The notes below the pieces were generated by a model. That model made no database searches. It saw only the letters and a list, made by a program, of their open reading frames with translations, and was not told the DNA's origin. Positions 1-8,065 of a DNA stretch of 64,000 nt are shown one piece after another; the stretch's first letter is position 1; each line of letters opens with the position of its first letter. A program made the translations under genes and the position numbers. Location of the stretch: assembly GCF_001026905.1 (NCBI RefSeq), contig NZ_LAQL01000002.1, positions 771,062 through 835,061 of the forward strand, in the 5' to 3' direction. The DNA comes from Kiloniella spongiae (GTDB lineage: Bacteria > Pseudomonadota > Alphaproteobacteria > Kiloniellales > Kiloniellaceae).

Positions 1-1
1 T

Positions 2-451
2 ATCTGCACGCTCTTTTTCCTGTTCGATGCTATTGGCGATCTTTTCTTTGCTCATGACATTTTTGCAGGATTTGATCACGATATCATTGAACTGCTCGTG
101 GTCATTGCACTCTCGGTCAGTATCGCCTTTACGGTTTTACAAATTCGACAAATGCTCCATCGGCAACGTCGGATAGAGGAACAAATAAAAATAGCCTCTG
201 GAGCCTTTATCACCATGCTTGATCAGTATTTTGAGGAATGGAAATTAACACCTGCCGAACAGGACGTTGCCCTGTTTCTTATCAAAGGAATGTCTTTCAC
301 AGATATTGCAACCTTGCGCCAAACACGTGAAGGAACAGTCAAAGCCCAGTGCAACGCTATCTATAGCAAAGCAAAGGTAACAGGGCGATCCCAACTCCTG
401 AGCTTTTTTATCGAGGAACTTCTGAGTGAAGAACTCATCGCCAGCAGTTAG
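2..451 (+). CDS. LuxR-type HTH regulator with membrane segments (5' end cut)
   Basis: The reading frame is open from the window edge, so the N-terminus is missing. The visible part starts with hydrophobic stretches (FFLFDAIGDLFF, then ELLVVIALSVSIAFTVL), probably two membrane helices. A basic linker follows (RQMLHRQRRIEEQ), then a GerE/LuxR-like helix-turn-helix: LTPAEQDVALFLIKGMSFTDIA and the recognition helix REGTVKAQCNAIYSKAKV. This fits a membrane-anchored DNA-binding regulator; the signal is unknown. Its last four bases overlap the convergent gene on the other strand. Family assignment of the HTH is firm; the specific role is not known. Confidence 0.7.
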   Translation: MCTLFFLFDAIGDLFFAHDIFAGFDHDIIELLVVIALSVSIAFTVLQIRQMLHRQRRIEEQIKIASGAFITMLDQYFEEWKLTPAEQDVALFLIKGMSFTDIATLRQTREGTVKAQCNAIYSKAKVTGRSQLLSFFIEELLSEELIASS

Positions 452-765
452 CTTTGTTCGCTATCTGCTTCAGAAACCGGCACCTTCCCAAGTGTTATCC
501 GAAGAATGACAATAAACATTACAGGAACAAGACCTAAAGCGACAGCGAACACGCCCTGGAGCCCCCAGAAAGCACCGCTGAAAATCCACAGCAACACCAC
601 ATTCAGCAGGAAATACAACGTCGCATCCGAATTGGGATCAAGGAGCTCTTTGAAAAGCGATCCAATCAGCGGCACAGCATAAATCAACCGGAAGATTTTG
701 GGTTCATCAGATATCTGCTTGTCAGTTATTGAAGAAGACAAACTTTGTGCTGTTGTATCGGCCAT
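448..765 (-). CDS. Small integral membrane protein, unknown function
   Basis: A 105-residue protein with a polar N-terminal 20 residues and at least two hydrophobic segments (about residues 50-62 and 66-90, LYFLLNVVLLWIFSGAFW and VFAVALGLVPVMFIVILRI). No domain is recognised. The ATG is preceded by GAGAAT. It is convergent with the LuxR-type gene and overlaps it by four bases. It is probably a real inner-membrane protein, since the hydrophobic pattern is coherent and the reading frame fills the gap, but no function can be given. Confidence 0.6.
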   Translation of the reverse strand: MADTTAQSLSSSITDKQISDEPKIFRLIYAVPLIGSLFKELLDPNSDATLYFLLNVVLLWIFSGAFWGLQGVFAVALGLVPVMFIVILRITLGKVPVSEADSEQS

Positions 766-874
766 GTATTCTCGCAGTATTCTAGTCAGGTATAAGATCT
801 TGCTAAAATAAGAACGCTCTCATCAAACAACAAAGCGACAGAATGTCACAGAAAATTACTCAGGTATAAATCGC

Positions 875-1576
875 TCAGATCTCAGTATGCATGCGATAGC
901 CGGGGGCATAAGCCAAACGAACAATTGTTACCGGAACATCACCATTCCAAGTTGTTCGATCTATTACAAAAATCGCTTCCCCTTCGCTTGTTTGTAACAA
1001 CTCGGCTTCTTGCTTAGTCGCATTCGCCGCAGAGAAAGAAATATCTCCCTTTGTTAAAGGCGTGTTTTGGACCAACCATTCGTTTGCATCAATCTCTTGC
1101 AAGTCCACATCACAAATAGCTGCAACTTCAGACAAGTTCACCCAACGATCTTCATAGAGGAAAGGATGATTATCCGCATAATGCAGACTACGGACGTGTA
1201 ACATTTCTATTTTGTCTGAAAGACCCAAGCGACTTGCTACACTTACCGGCGGCACTACCTCAGATCTTTCCAGAACGCTATGACGCCAAGTCCCTCCCCG
1301 CTGTTCAACTTCCAGCCTTGTGATCGGAATTTCCAGTGTTGCCTTACGGATTGGATTTAATGCCACACGTGTTCCCGCCTTGCGGCGACGTTCCAAAAGA
1401 CCTTCGTCAGCTAATGCACGCATGGCTCGATTAACCGTCGCTCGTGCACAGCCAAATTCTTTTGCAAGGTCAATTTCATTGGGGATCATGTCACCAGGTA
1501 ACCAGATACGTTCAATAATCCGGCGCATTACCTCGGCTTTTACACTTTGCCAGCTGTTGATATCTGTTACGGTCAA
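875..1576 (-). CDS. hutC: Histidine utilisation repressor, GntR/HutC family
   Basis: A GntR-type winged helix-turn-helix lies at about residues 10-75 (SWQSVKAEVMRRIIERIW, NEIDLAKEFGCARATVNRAMRALADEGLLERRR) and a UTRA ligand-binding domain at about 90-230. HutC repressors bind urocanate and release hut promoters. The start is TTG at 1576, overlapping the hutF stop (TTGA) and preceded by AAAGGG, so translation is probably coupled to hutF. Autorepression through the palindrome upstream of hutF is likely. The assignment rests on the UTRA architecture and the hut neighbours. Confidence 0.88.
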   Translation of the reverse strand: MTVTDINSWQSVKAEVMRRIIERIWLPGDMIPNEIDLAKEFGCARATVNRAMRALADEGLLERRRKAGTRVALNPIRKATLEIPITRLEVEQRGGTWRHSVLERSEVVPPVSVASRLGLSDKIEMLHVRSLHYADNHPFLYEDRWVNLSEVAAICDVDLQEIDANEWLVQNTPLTKGDISFSAANATKQEAELLQTSEGEAIFVIDRTTWNGDVPVTIVRLAYAPGYRMHTEI

Positions 1577-2955
1577 ATCCGGCCCTTTAATGACATCATT
1601 GTTTTTTTATAACGGGCAATAATTTGATCCCGCTTGATATGATGTCCTTCTTTTACCACGTGACGACCCGCGGACCAGACATCAGTGATCATTTTGTCAT
1701 CCCCGGCAAAGATATAACTGTCCAGAATAGCGTCCCCTTCTTTACCTAAGAGATCAACAGCATCCATATCCAAAGCAAAGAGATCCGCGCGCTGCCCAAC
1801 AACAATCGCTCCAGAGTCACGTTGACCAGCCTGAGTTCCACCCGCAACAACAGCATCCATCAAAATCCGGCCTGTCGATTTTTCTGTCGTCGCGAACACG
1901 GCACGCCCTCGATCGCGAAGGCGTTGTGAATATTCCAACGTCCGTAATTCTTCTGATAAGGAAATACGAATATTGGAATCAGAACCAACACCAAAACGTC
2001 CACCAGCATTGACATAGCGGACGCCATCAAAGATACCGTCACCCAAACTTGATTCTGTTATCGGACACAAACCGGCAACGGCATTTGTCCGTGCCAAACC
2101 TTCGGTTTCATGCGGCTCCATATGGGTACAGTGTATCAAGCACCAGCGTTCATCTACAGAATGATTTTCCAGTAACCATTCCACAGGACGTTTGCCCCAA
2201 GCTGATTTGATTTCTTCAATCTCTGCGGTTTGTTCTGCAATATGCATATGCAGGGGCGCTGTCGGCGCGAGACTTGTTGCAAAACGCATCCCGTCCCGAC
2301 TAACAGCCCGAAGAGAATGGGGCGCAATCCCGAGCATTGTGTCGTCCGGCAATATTTTGAGCTGCTTTGTTACAGCCTCAAAGAGCTTTTGGAACCGGTC
2401 CGGTGTATTCCCGAACCTGATTTGTCCTGGCCCCAGTGTACGGCCATCGCATCCTCCATGTTCATAAAGAACAGGTAAAAGCGTCAAACCAATGCCAGTT
2501 TCTTTGGATGCTGCAATGATGCGATTAGACAGTTCCCCAATATCATCATATGCCACACCACCAGGTTGGTGGTGCAAATAATGAAACTCACAGACCGCTG
2601 CATAGCCTGCTTCCAACATTTCCATCTGCATATAGGCTGTAATTGCTTCGATATCATCCGGATTTAAATGATCCAGAAAGCGATACATCAACTTGCGCCA
2701 TGTCCAGAAGCTATCTTTAGGATCCCGGCCTCTGGTTTCGGTCATTCCCGCCATCGCGCGTTGAAAAGCATGACTGTGGAGATTGGTAGGCGAAGGTAAA
2801 AGAACTCCGAGCTTATCCCCCTGCACAACATCACTGGATTTTATGGCAATACCGGATTCTATCGAAGAGATACGTCCATCATCACCAATTATGACATGCA
2901 CGTCTTGCTGCCATCCACTTTGCGTAAGTGCCTGTTTTGCCCACAGATGTCTCAC
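1573..2955 (-). CDS. hutF: Formimidoylglutamate deiminase
   Basis: Amidohydrolase-fold enzyme of 460 residues that converts N-formimino-L-glutamate to N-formyl-L-glutamate and ammonia, a step of the five-step bacterial histidine degradation route. Zn-binding LHSHAFQRAMAG is at residues 59-70; further metal or active-site blocks are HIAEQTAEIEEI, LIHCTHMEPHE and GSDSNIRISLSEELR. The length fits HutF. It overlaps hutC downstream by four bases, so the two form an operon, and it is divergent from hutG, which encodes the next enzyme. Confidence 0.93.
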   Translation of the reverse strand: MRHLWAKQALTQSGWQQDVHVIIGDDGRISSIESGIAIKSSDVVQGDKLGVLLPSPTNLHSHAFQRAMAGMTETRGRDPKDSFWTWRKLMYRFLDHLNPDDIEAITAYMQMEMLEAGYAAVCEFHYLHHQPGGVAYDDIGELSNRIIAASKETGIGLTLLPVLYEHGGCDGRTLGPGQIRFGNTPDRFQKLFEAVTKQLKILPDDTMLGIAPHSLRAVSRDGMRFATSLAPTAPLHMHIAEQTAEIEEIKSAWGKRPVEWLLENHSVDERWCLIHCTHMEPHETEGLARTNAVAGLCPITESSLGDGIFDGVRYVNAGGRFGVGSDSNIRISLSEELRTLEYSQRLRDRGRAVFATTEKSTGRILMDAVVAGGTQAGQRDSGAIVVGQRADLFALDMDAVDLLGKEGDAILDSYIFAGDDKMITDVWSAGRHVVKEGHHIKRDQIIARYKKTMMSLKGRI

Positions 2956-2977
2956 TTTTACTGCTCCTCGCCATCGC

Positions 2978-3006
2978 TTGACAAAATATTATGTGCATAC
3001 ATAATA
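2978..3006. promoter_or_regulatory. Divergent hutF/hutG promoter with candidate HutC operator
   Basis: An inverted repeat of 8-base arms, TATTATGT-GCAT-ACATAATA, spans 2987-3006. On the plus strand a TTGACA -35 box lies at 2978-2983 and a CATAAT -10 at 3000-3005 (16-base spacer), so the palindrome covers the spacer and -10 of the hutG promoter. A GntR/HutC dimer bound here would block hutG and, by proximity, hutF-hutC. The palindrome and boxes are seen directly; HutC binding is inferred from context. Confidence 0.65.
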
Positions 3007-3048
3007 CAATAAAGATAGATCTTATCAAGTCAGGAAAGAGTATTTCTC

Positions 3049-3900
3049 ATGCCGTCTGCCTCTGCTTTCGAAGCCCCCGTTCCTCCGGTAACAATCACCA
3101 GCGGGAATAGCCCGATTGTACTGGGCATGCCTCACACAGGAACCTGGCTTCCCGAAGAAATTTTAAGCAAGCTAAACGCGAACGGAAAAAAACTGGCCGA
3201 TACGGATTGGCATATTGACCACCTTTACGCGGATCTCTTGCCCGATGTTACAATCGTCAAAGCAAACTTTCATCGCTATGCCATTGATGCCAACCGCGAT
3301 CCTTCCGGCATCAGCCTTTACCCCGGACAAAACACGACCAGCCTGTGTCCTGTAACGGACTTCGACAACCAACCGATCTACAAAGACGGTTGCGAGCCAG
3401 ATGACACAGAAATTGAAAAACGCCGCCAGTTCTTTCACGCGCCCTATCACGCGGCGCTACAGAGTGAGCTAGAGCGTGTGCGCAGCCTCCATGGTGTGGC
3501 AATTCTCTATGACTGCCACTCCATCAGATCGACTATCCCCTTTCTGTTTGACGGATTGCTGCCAGAATTCAACATCGGCACAAACAACGGGGAAACTTGC
3601 GACAGTATGATCGAGAAAAATGTTTGGGATATCTGTAATAATGCCCCCGAATACAACACAGTTCTCAACGCACGCTTTAAAGGTGGTTGGACAACGCGAC
3701 ACTACGGCCAGCCACACGACAATATCCACGCCATTCAAATGGAACTGGCCCAGCGTACGCACCTAAAAGAAGAAAACCTGCCCTTCGATTACGATACAAA
3801 AAAGGCAGCAATCCTTCGCCCTTATCTCAAGAGTATTTTAGAGAAGCTCACAGAACTTATTGAAACAAATCAACTCGAATCATCACCACAAAGAATATAG
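3049..3900 (+). CDS. hutG: N-formylglutamate deformylase (amidohydrolase)
   Basis: 283 residues of the N-formylglutamate amidohydrolase family, which hydrolyses N-formyl-L-glutamate to glutamate and formate, the last step after HutF. Family signatures are DANRDPSGISLYPGQNTTSLCP (residues about 80-101), LYDCHSIRS (about 153-161) and NARFKGGWTTRHYG. AGGAAAGAG precedes the ATG. hutH, hutU and hutI, needed for the earlier steps, are not in this window, so they must lie elsewhere or be missing. Confidence 0.93.
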   Translation: MPSASAFEAPVPPVTITSGNSPIVLGMPHTGTWLPEEILSKLNANGKKLADTDWHIDHLYADLLPDVTIVKANFHRYAIDANRDPSGISLYPGQNTTSLCPVTDFDNQPIYKDGCEPDDTEIEKRRQFFHAPYHAALQSELERVRSLHGVAILYDCHSIRSTIPFLFDGLLPEFNIGTNNGETCDSMIEKNVWDICNNAPEYNTVLNARFKGGWTTRHYGQPHDNIHAIQMELAQRTHLKEENLPFDYDTKKAAILRPYLKSILEKLTELIETNQLESSPQRI

Positions 3901-3998
3901 CTCTACAAATAATTTTGATAACCTAATATATTCAAAACATTGATGTGCGTTATGGGCTGTGCACAGCCCATAACTCTAAATTATAATTGATACTGGGA

Positions 3999-4991
3999 TT
4001 ATAGTTGATACTGCCAGCTCGATTGATAAAATTTGTAAGCCTCCTTGTCCTGAGCGACATGCCCAAGACCCGGAAATTCAAGGTGGCTTCCCAGAACAGC
4101 TACCCTGTCTGCACTCACCCAATCAAGCATTCTGCGGCGGGTTTTCTCAGCTTGCTGCATATCCAGATCAAATGCGATACTCCATTCAGGATGCTGGAAT
4201 TGCAGGGCGGTGAAATGAACAACATCCCCCCAAATTAAGACTTCCTGACCTTCCGAACGTAAAACGAACCCCGTATGACCGGGCGTATGCCCAGGCAACG
4301 CCACAGCCTCAATTCCCGGCAAAATCTCGCCATCTCTATCAATAAGGGTCAAACGCTTTGCGTAAGGCGCAGACATTGCCTTCGCATTTGCAGAATTCGT
4401 TTTCAGAAAATCAGATGCCTGAGAGATATAGCCGTCATCATGCCAAAAATCCCAATCGTCTTTATGAACAATCAATTCAGCGTTGGGGAAATGTGCTTTT
4501 CCGTCTTTAGACGTAATCCCGGATATATGGTCCACATGCATGTGTGTTAACAGGATTGCATCGACAGATTCAGGGGCGATACCTGCGGCCTTTAAATTAT
4601 CCGTAAACTGTCCAAGTGTTGGCCCCATATTGTCCGCTGTTCCTGAATCAATCAGAATAATTTTTTCGCCTGTGTTCACCACAAACGAATTAATCGGCAC
4701 CCGGATCTTATCAACAGGCGGTGTACGGAACTGATCTTTGTATAGCTGGTCAGCGACTTGAGAGTCATAGTTCGGGATCAAATCAGAACCCGCATCAATA
4801 TATCCATCAAGCAATGCTGTTACTTCAAAACTGCCAACAGAAAACCGATAGGCGCCAGTCGTCTGCACACCCGCTTTGGGGGCCGCGGCGAAACCCGGCA
4901 TTGGTACAGAAAGCGATGCCATAGAAGCAACCAGCCCTGCACCACCGGTTAAAAGTGAACCTCTTAGTAGATCGCGTCTTGAAAGTGTCAT
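3999..4991 (-). CDS. Tat-exported metallo-beta-lactamase-fold hydrolase
   Basis: Starting at the ATG at 4991, the protein (330 residues) opens with a twin-arginine signal, LSRRDLLRGSLLTGGAGLVA, ending near FAAAPKAG. The MBL fold carries the metal motif THMHVDH (His150, His152, Asp154, His155) and later GHTPGHTGF and GSHLEFPG. It is probably periplasmic and resembles quorum-quenching-lactonase or teichoic-type MBL hydrolases; the substrate is unknown. An in-frame upstream ATG at 5027 would add 12 residues before the Tat motif and is less likely. It follows the sulfotransferase on the same strand but 165 bases away, with a long palindrome between them. Confidence 0.83.
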   Translation of the reverse strand: MTLSRRDLLRGSLLTGGAGLVASMASLSVPMPGFAAAPKAGVQTTGAYRFSVGSFEVTALLDGYIDAGSDLIPNYDSQVADQLYKDQFRTPPVDKIRVPINSFVVNTGEKIILIDSGTADNMGPTLGQFTDNLKAAGIAPESVDAILLTHMHVDHISGITSKDGKAHFPNAELIVHKDDWDFWHDDGYISQASDFLKTNSANAKAMSAPYAKRLTLIDRDGEILPGIEAVALPGHTPGHTGFVLRSEGQEVLIWGDVVHFTALQFQHPEWSIAFDLDMQQAEKTRRRMLDWVSADRVAVLGSHLEFPGLGHVAQDKEAYKFYQSSWQYQL

Positions 4992-5077
4992 GTTCAAATT
5001 TCCCGATATCACTGTTATCCAAATCAATACCGCTCAATATCAGTATATTTTTCCGGATCGGGAGAGGCTTTGCGCCT

Positions 5078-5110
5078 ATATCTTGTATAAGCATTGCTTA
5101 TACAAGATAT
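5078..5110. repeat. Perfect 33-base palindrome (16-base arms, 1-base centre)
   Basis: Arms ATATCTTGTATAAGCA (5078-5093) and TGCTTATACAAGATAT (5095-5110) are exact reverse complements around a single T. It is AT-rich and has no following T-run, so it is not a classical terminator. It lies 46 bases after the sulfotransferase stop and about 90 bases before the start of the MBL gene, both on the minus strand. It may be an operator for the MBL gene or a 3' processing hairpin. Confidence 0.8.
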
Positions 5111-5156
5111 GTGATAGTAACTTCCAACTTTATCTAGATGAGTACATTTTTCAAGA

Positions 5157-5912
5157 TTACTTACCCCTACCAAGAAAACGCTCGATCCAGTCCCGATTGA
5201 TACCATCTGCCAGTTTAGCAACAGGAATTTCAATTTCTTCGGCCATTCTTTGGTTCACATTTAACTTATCCAAAACTTCGGATAAAACCGACTTCGGATC
5301 TGCCGATAACTCATCATAAGTTATTCTCAAAGGCTCTATGCCCTCATTCACAAACCAAGATTTCCATTCTTGATCAAATGAAGAAAATTCATCAAAACGA
5401 CGCTTGATTTCATTTTCATCATAAGAAGCAGTTTGAGGATCAGAAAGCCGCTCAAGCTCCGTTCCGTCTGGAGCCAGATGCCAAAGTCCCGTTTGTTCAG
5501 CCTTAACAAATGATACAGCCTGATCAATTTTGTTTTCACGTGTCAGGTAAATAAAGAGTGTGTTTCCAAAGGCAGCTTCTATCCTCTTTAAATCACTCGA
5601 TAGTCCCGGATATAAAATCTTCATTTTCGCCACAAAATAGAGAAAACTGCCTCTTTGCATCCGAAGTCCAAACATATCTGATTGACCGATTCCTCGCTTT
5701 TTTGCACCAGCAAATATAGCCCTTAATAGATATTGTTCAGATTCATAACTTTCTGCACAAACACCATAATCCCTTACCCACGAAGCAATTTCAGGCACAT
5801 GAAAATGAGAGTTCGGATTGCCCGTTTTCCCCGTTGCTGCAAGTAATTTACAGAGTAAGGTGCTACCACTTCTGGGGCTGGTACAGATGATATAGGACTG
5901 ATATTTAATCAC
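5157..5912 (-). CDS. Stf0-type sulfotransferase
   Basis: 251 residues with the 5'-phosphosulfate-binding loop near the N-terminus (ICTSPRSGSTLLCKLLAATG, residues 9-28), the pattern of Stf0-like sulfotransferases that move sulfate from PAPS to a sugar or glycolipid (trehalose 2-sulfotransferase is the known type). The 3'-phosphate-binding segment is probably IYLTRENKIDQAVSFVKA. The start is GTG, with GAGGA upstream. No partner glycosyl gene is near, so the acceptor is unknown. It is divergent from the LysR gene. Confidence 0.8.
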   Translation of the reverse strand: MIKYQSYIICTSPRSGSTLLCKLLAATGKTGNPNSHFHVPEIASWVRDYGVCAESYESEQYLLRAIFAGAKKRGIGQSDMFGLRMQRGSFLYFVAKMKILYPGLSSDLKRIEAAFGNTLFIYLTRENKIDQAVSFVKAEQTGLWHLAPDGTELERLSDPQTASYDENEIKRRFDEFSSFDQEWKSWFVNEGIEPLRITYDELSADPKSVLSEVLDKLNVNQRMAEEIEIPVAKLADGINRDWIERFLGRGK

Positions 5913-6115
5913 AGAGAACAGTCCTCAATATAAATAATTTATAGAATCTCATTGTGCCTGCTCCTACATTAATTGAACGAACAAGTTCCATTTGAAGTAC
6001 GTTTATAACTCATGACATATACTGAACGATGAACAGAGTTCCTCTTCGATGTAACCGCAAAAAACAAACCCACGTAATATTGCTACGTAATTTGTGAGAT
6101 CAAAAGGCCAAATGA

Positions 6116-7081
6116 ATGGATCGATTGCAACTTTTTCAAACCTTTATGGCTTCCATCGACAAAGGCTCGCTCTCGGGTGCAGCTAAGGTATTGAACATCA
6201 GCCAACCAGCGGTTAGTCAACAGATTACCTTGCTGGAAAGTATCCTTCAGAAAGAATTGCTGTTCAGAACATCCCGAGGTGTAAAAGCCACTGAAGCAGG
6301 GCTGGTTGTTTACAGCAATGCCCAAACCATTCTGGGACAGGTTACAAAACTGCACGAAGAACTGAAAAACCTGGACGAAAGCCTCACCGGCCCGCTTCGG
6401 ATTACGGCCCCTTTGGCAATCGGGCAGAGCCTGGTTGCCCCGATCGTTTTTGAACTTCAAAGCCAGTATCCCGAACTCAACATCTCCCTTAAGCTCAGTG
6501 ACCAGCTTGCTGATTTAGTAAAGGATCGCATTGATCTGGCTGTTCGCGTTGGATCACTCGGAAAGTTTGATGCTATGGCTCGCAAGATAGGTGATTTACA
6601 GCTTCTATTAGTCGCTTCACCTGATTTTTTGAACAGATATGGCCGCCCTCATAGACCAGAGGATTTGGCTGAAATACCAATGATCCAGTATCGGGATGAC
6701 AAAAAAATAACCGAGCAAATTGTCAGAAAAGATCAGCAAGAGTATCGCGCACCAGTTCAGTCAAACTACACATTTGATAATCCGGATGTCATCCTGAACG
6801 CTCTATCACGCGGAATCGGTTACACAAAACTGCCTTATCTCATGATAAGAGAACAGCTTGAACAAGGATCTCTGGAACAGGTACTACCAGAATACACAGT
6901 TCCCTCCAAACCGATTTATCTACTCTATCCATCACGACAATCTCTGACCCGACGCACCGAGGTGTTTATTGATCGAATACTCTCAACAATTATAAATCTG
7001 GACGGCATCACACCAGCCCGCGGTGGAAAATGGCGTGCAGAAACGGAGCAGACTATCGACACGCTGGCCCCTCTAGTTTGA
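6116..7081 (+). CDS. LysR-family transcriptional regulator
   Basis: 321 residues: an N-terminal winged HTH (residues 1-60, FQTFMASIDKGSLSGAAKVLNISQPAVSQQI) and a periplasmic-binding-like effector domain (about 88-290) beginning TGPLRITAPLAIGQ, the subgroup often seen next to small oxidoreductases and efflux genes. It is divergent from the sulfotransferase gene across about 200 bases; ACGTAAT occurs twice there (6072-6078 and 6085-6091), a possible LysR half-site pair. The stop codon lies within a short tandem repeat. The target genes are not known. Confidence 0.88.
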   Translation: MDRLQLFQTFMASIDKGSLSGAAKVLNISQPAVSQQITLLESILQKELLFRTSRGVKATEAGLVVYSNAQTILGQVTKLHEELKNLDESLTGPLRITAPLAIGQSLVAPIVFELQSQYPELNISLKLSDQLADLVKDRIDLAVRVGSLGKFDAMARKIGDLQLLLVASPDFLNRYGRPHRPEDLAEIPMIQYRDDKKITEQIVRKDQQEYRAPVQSNYTFDNPDVILNALSRGIGYTKLPYLMIREQLEQGSLEQVLPEYTVPSKPIYLLYPSRQSLTRRTEVFIDRILSTIINLDGITPARGGKWRAETEQTIDTLAPLV

Positions 7082-7126
7082 ACAAAAGGGGAGTTTAGTT
7101 TGAACAAAAGGGGAGTTTGAACAAAA
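7074..7126 (+). repeat. Short tandem repeat, 22-base unit, two copies plus a partial third
   Basis: A 22-base unit beginning TAGTTTGAACAAAAGG occurs exactly at 7074-7095 and 7096-7117, and GTTTGAACAAAA recurs at 7115-7126. The first copy carries the TGA stop of the LysR gene, so the repeat probably arose by slippage at the gene's 3' end. Confidence 0.85.
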
Positions 7127-7164
7127 AGAGCTAATTCTTAGGGATATTTTCGGTTTGAAAAAAC

Positions 7165-7193
7165 AAAACCCACTGCTTTAGGCAGTGGGTTTT
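7165..7193 (-). terminator. Intrinsic terminator of the tRNA-Ala gene
   Basis: A perfect 12-base stem, AAAACCCACTGC and GCAGTGGGTTTT, closes a 5-base loop; on the minus strand it is followed by GTTTTTT. It starts two bases beyond the tRNA CCA end and may also stop transcription arriving from the LysR gene on the plus strand. Confidence 0.88.
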
Positions 7194-7195
7194 GA

Positions 7196-7271
7196 TGGTG
7201 GAGCCAAGGAGGATCGAACTCCTGACCTCTTCGCTGCCAGCGAAGCGCTCTCCCAGCTGAGCTATGGCCCC
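7196..7271 (-). tRNA. tRNA-Ala (anticodon GGC)
   Basis: The minus strand reads a complete 76-base cloverleaf: acceptor GGGGCCA with TGGCTCC (one G-U), D-arm GCTC/GAGC, anticodon stem CTTCG/CGAAG with loop CTGGCAG (anticodon GGC), T-arm AGGAG/CTCCT with TTCGATC, and an encoded ACCA end. It decodes GCC and GCU alanine codons. Confidence 0.97.
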
Positions 7272-7388
7272 AAATTATCCGCCGCAAAGCAGCTGATGCG
7301 GCGGAAAATATGACGTCTTTTCCTCCTTGGCAAGAAAAATATTTCCTTGCCAAAAGAAAAGCACTCTTCCTGTCAGAATCTAACCGAC

Positions 7389-7718
7389 TCAGTCGTCGCT
7401 GATACCACCAGCACCGGCGCTTACATTCTGAAGATCTTCGTCATCATCAGGATCCAGATCATCACCGTCATCAATGTGAAGCAATTCTTCCTCATCCGGG
7501 AAGTCCACAACATTGTCGGATGTCTCCAGATCAACATCCTGCGTTTCAACTGCTTCTTCAGCCGGTGCCTTAGCAGATTGCTTTGGGCGGCCAGATTTAG
7601 CGGTTAAATCCAATTCGGTTCCACATTTAGGACACACAATCGGTGATTTCTTAAAATCGTAAAATTTAGCCTTACAGCTTAGACAGGTACGTTTGCTACC
7701 CCATTCCGGCTTACTCAC
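7389..7718 (-). CDS. FYDLN-type (TIGR02300) zinc-ribbon protein
   Basis: A 109-residue alphaproteobacterial family protein: an N-terminal zinc ribbon with two CxxC knuckles (TCLSCKAKFYDF and VCPKCG) and an acidic low-complexity tail (EEELLHIDDGDDLDPDDDEDL). GTG at 7718 is chosen because GGAGGG sits seven bases upstream and the protein then begins with the family's usual SKPEWGSKRTC. The molecular role of the family is not established. It usually neighbours aroA-cmk-rpsA, as here, though on the opposite strand. Confidence 0.88.
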   Translation of the reverse strand: MSKPEWGSKRTCLSCKAKFYDFKKSPIVCPKCGTELDLTAKSGRPKQSAKAPAEEAVETQDVDLETSDNVVDFPDEEELLHIDDGDDLDPDDDEDLQNVSAGAGGISDD

Positions 7719-8007
7719 AGCCAGACCCTCCAACTAGAATTTTGTAACAACCACACAATGGCTTTCGAAAAAACTGCAAATGCCATGATCACCCCAGACT
7801 GTCAATAAAGGGTGAATGACAATTTAAATAATAAGAAAAAATTTTATCCTTCGCCCCTTTTTCCTGCCCACACTCTATCTTTATGCGTATCAAGCTCTGG
7901 TAAAAGGCTGTTTTCCTCTATAAAAGGAACCCGAAACAATCTTTTAGGATCAGACAGCACGTTGAGATTCTGTATCGGGATAACCGGACCAGAACTTGAA
8001 CACACCG

Positions 8008-8041
8008 CAGATTCGCAGGGTTTAAAATCAAGGCGAATCTG
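8008..8041 (+). promoter_or_regulatory. Hairpin in the aroA leader
   Basis: The 347 bases between the FYDLN gene and aroA hold no gene. Within them CAGATTCGC (8008-8016) and GCGAATCTG (8033-8041) form a perfect 9-base stem with a 16-base loop, ending 24 bases before the aroA ATG. It could shape the aroA leader RNA. No T-run follows, so it is not a terminator. The rest of the gap probably holds the promoters of both genes. Confidence 0.5.
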
Positions 8042-8065
8042 GAATGCGAAATACGGAATACATTA

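Noticed and set aside
7074..7126. CRISPR-like repeat
   Set aside because: Only two full copies directly abut with no spacers, and no cas genes are present.
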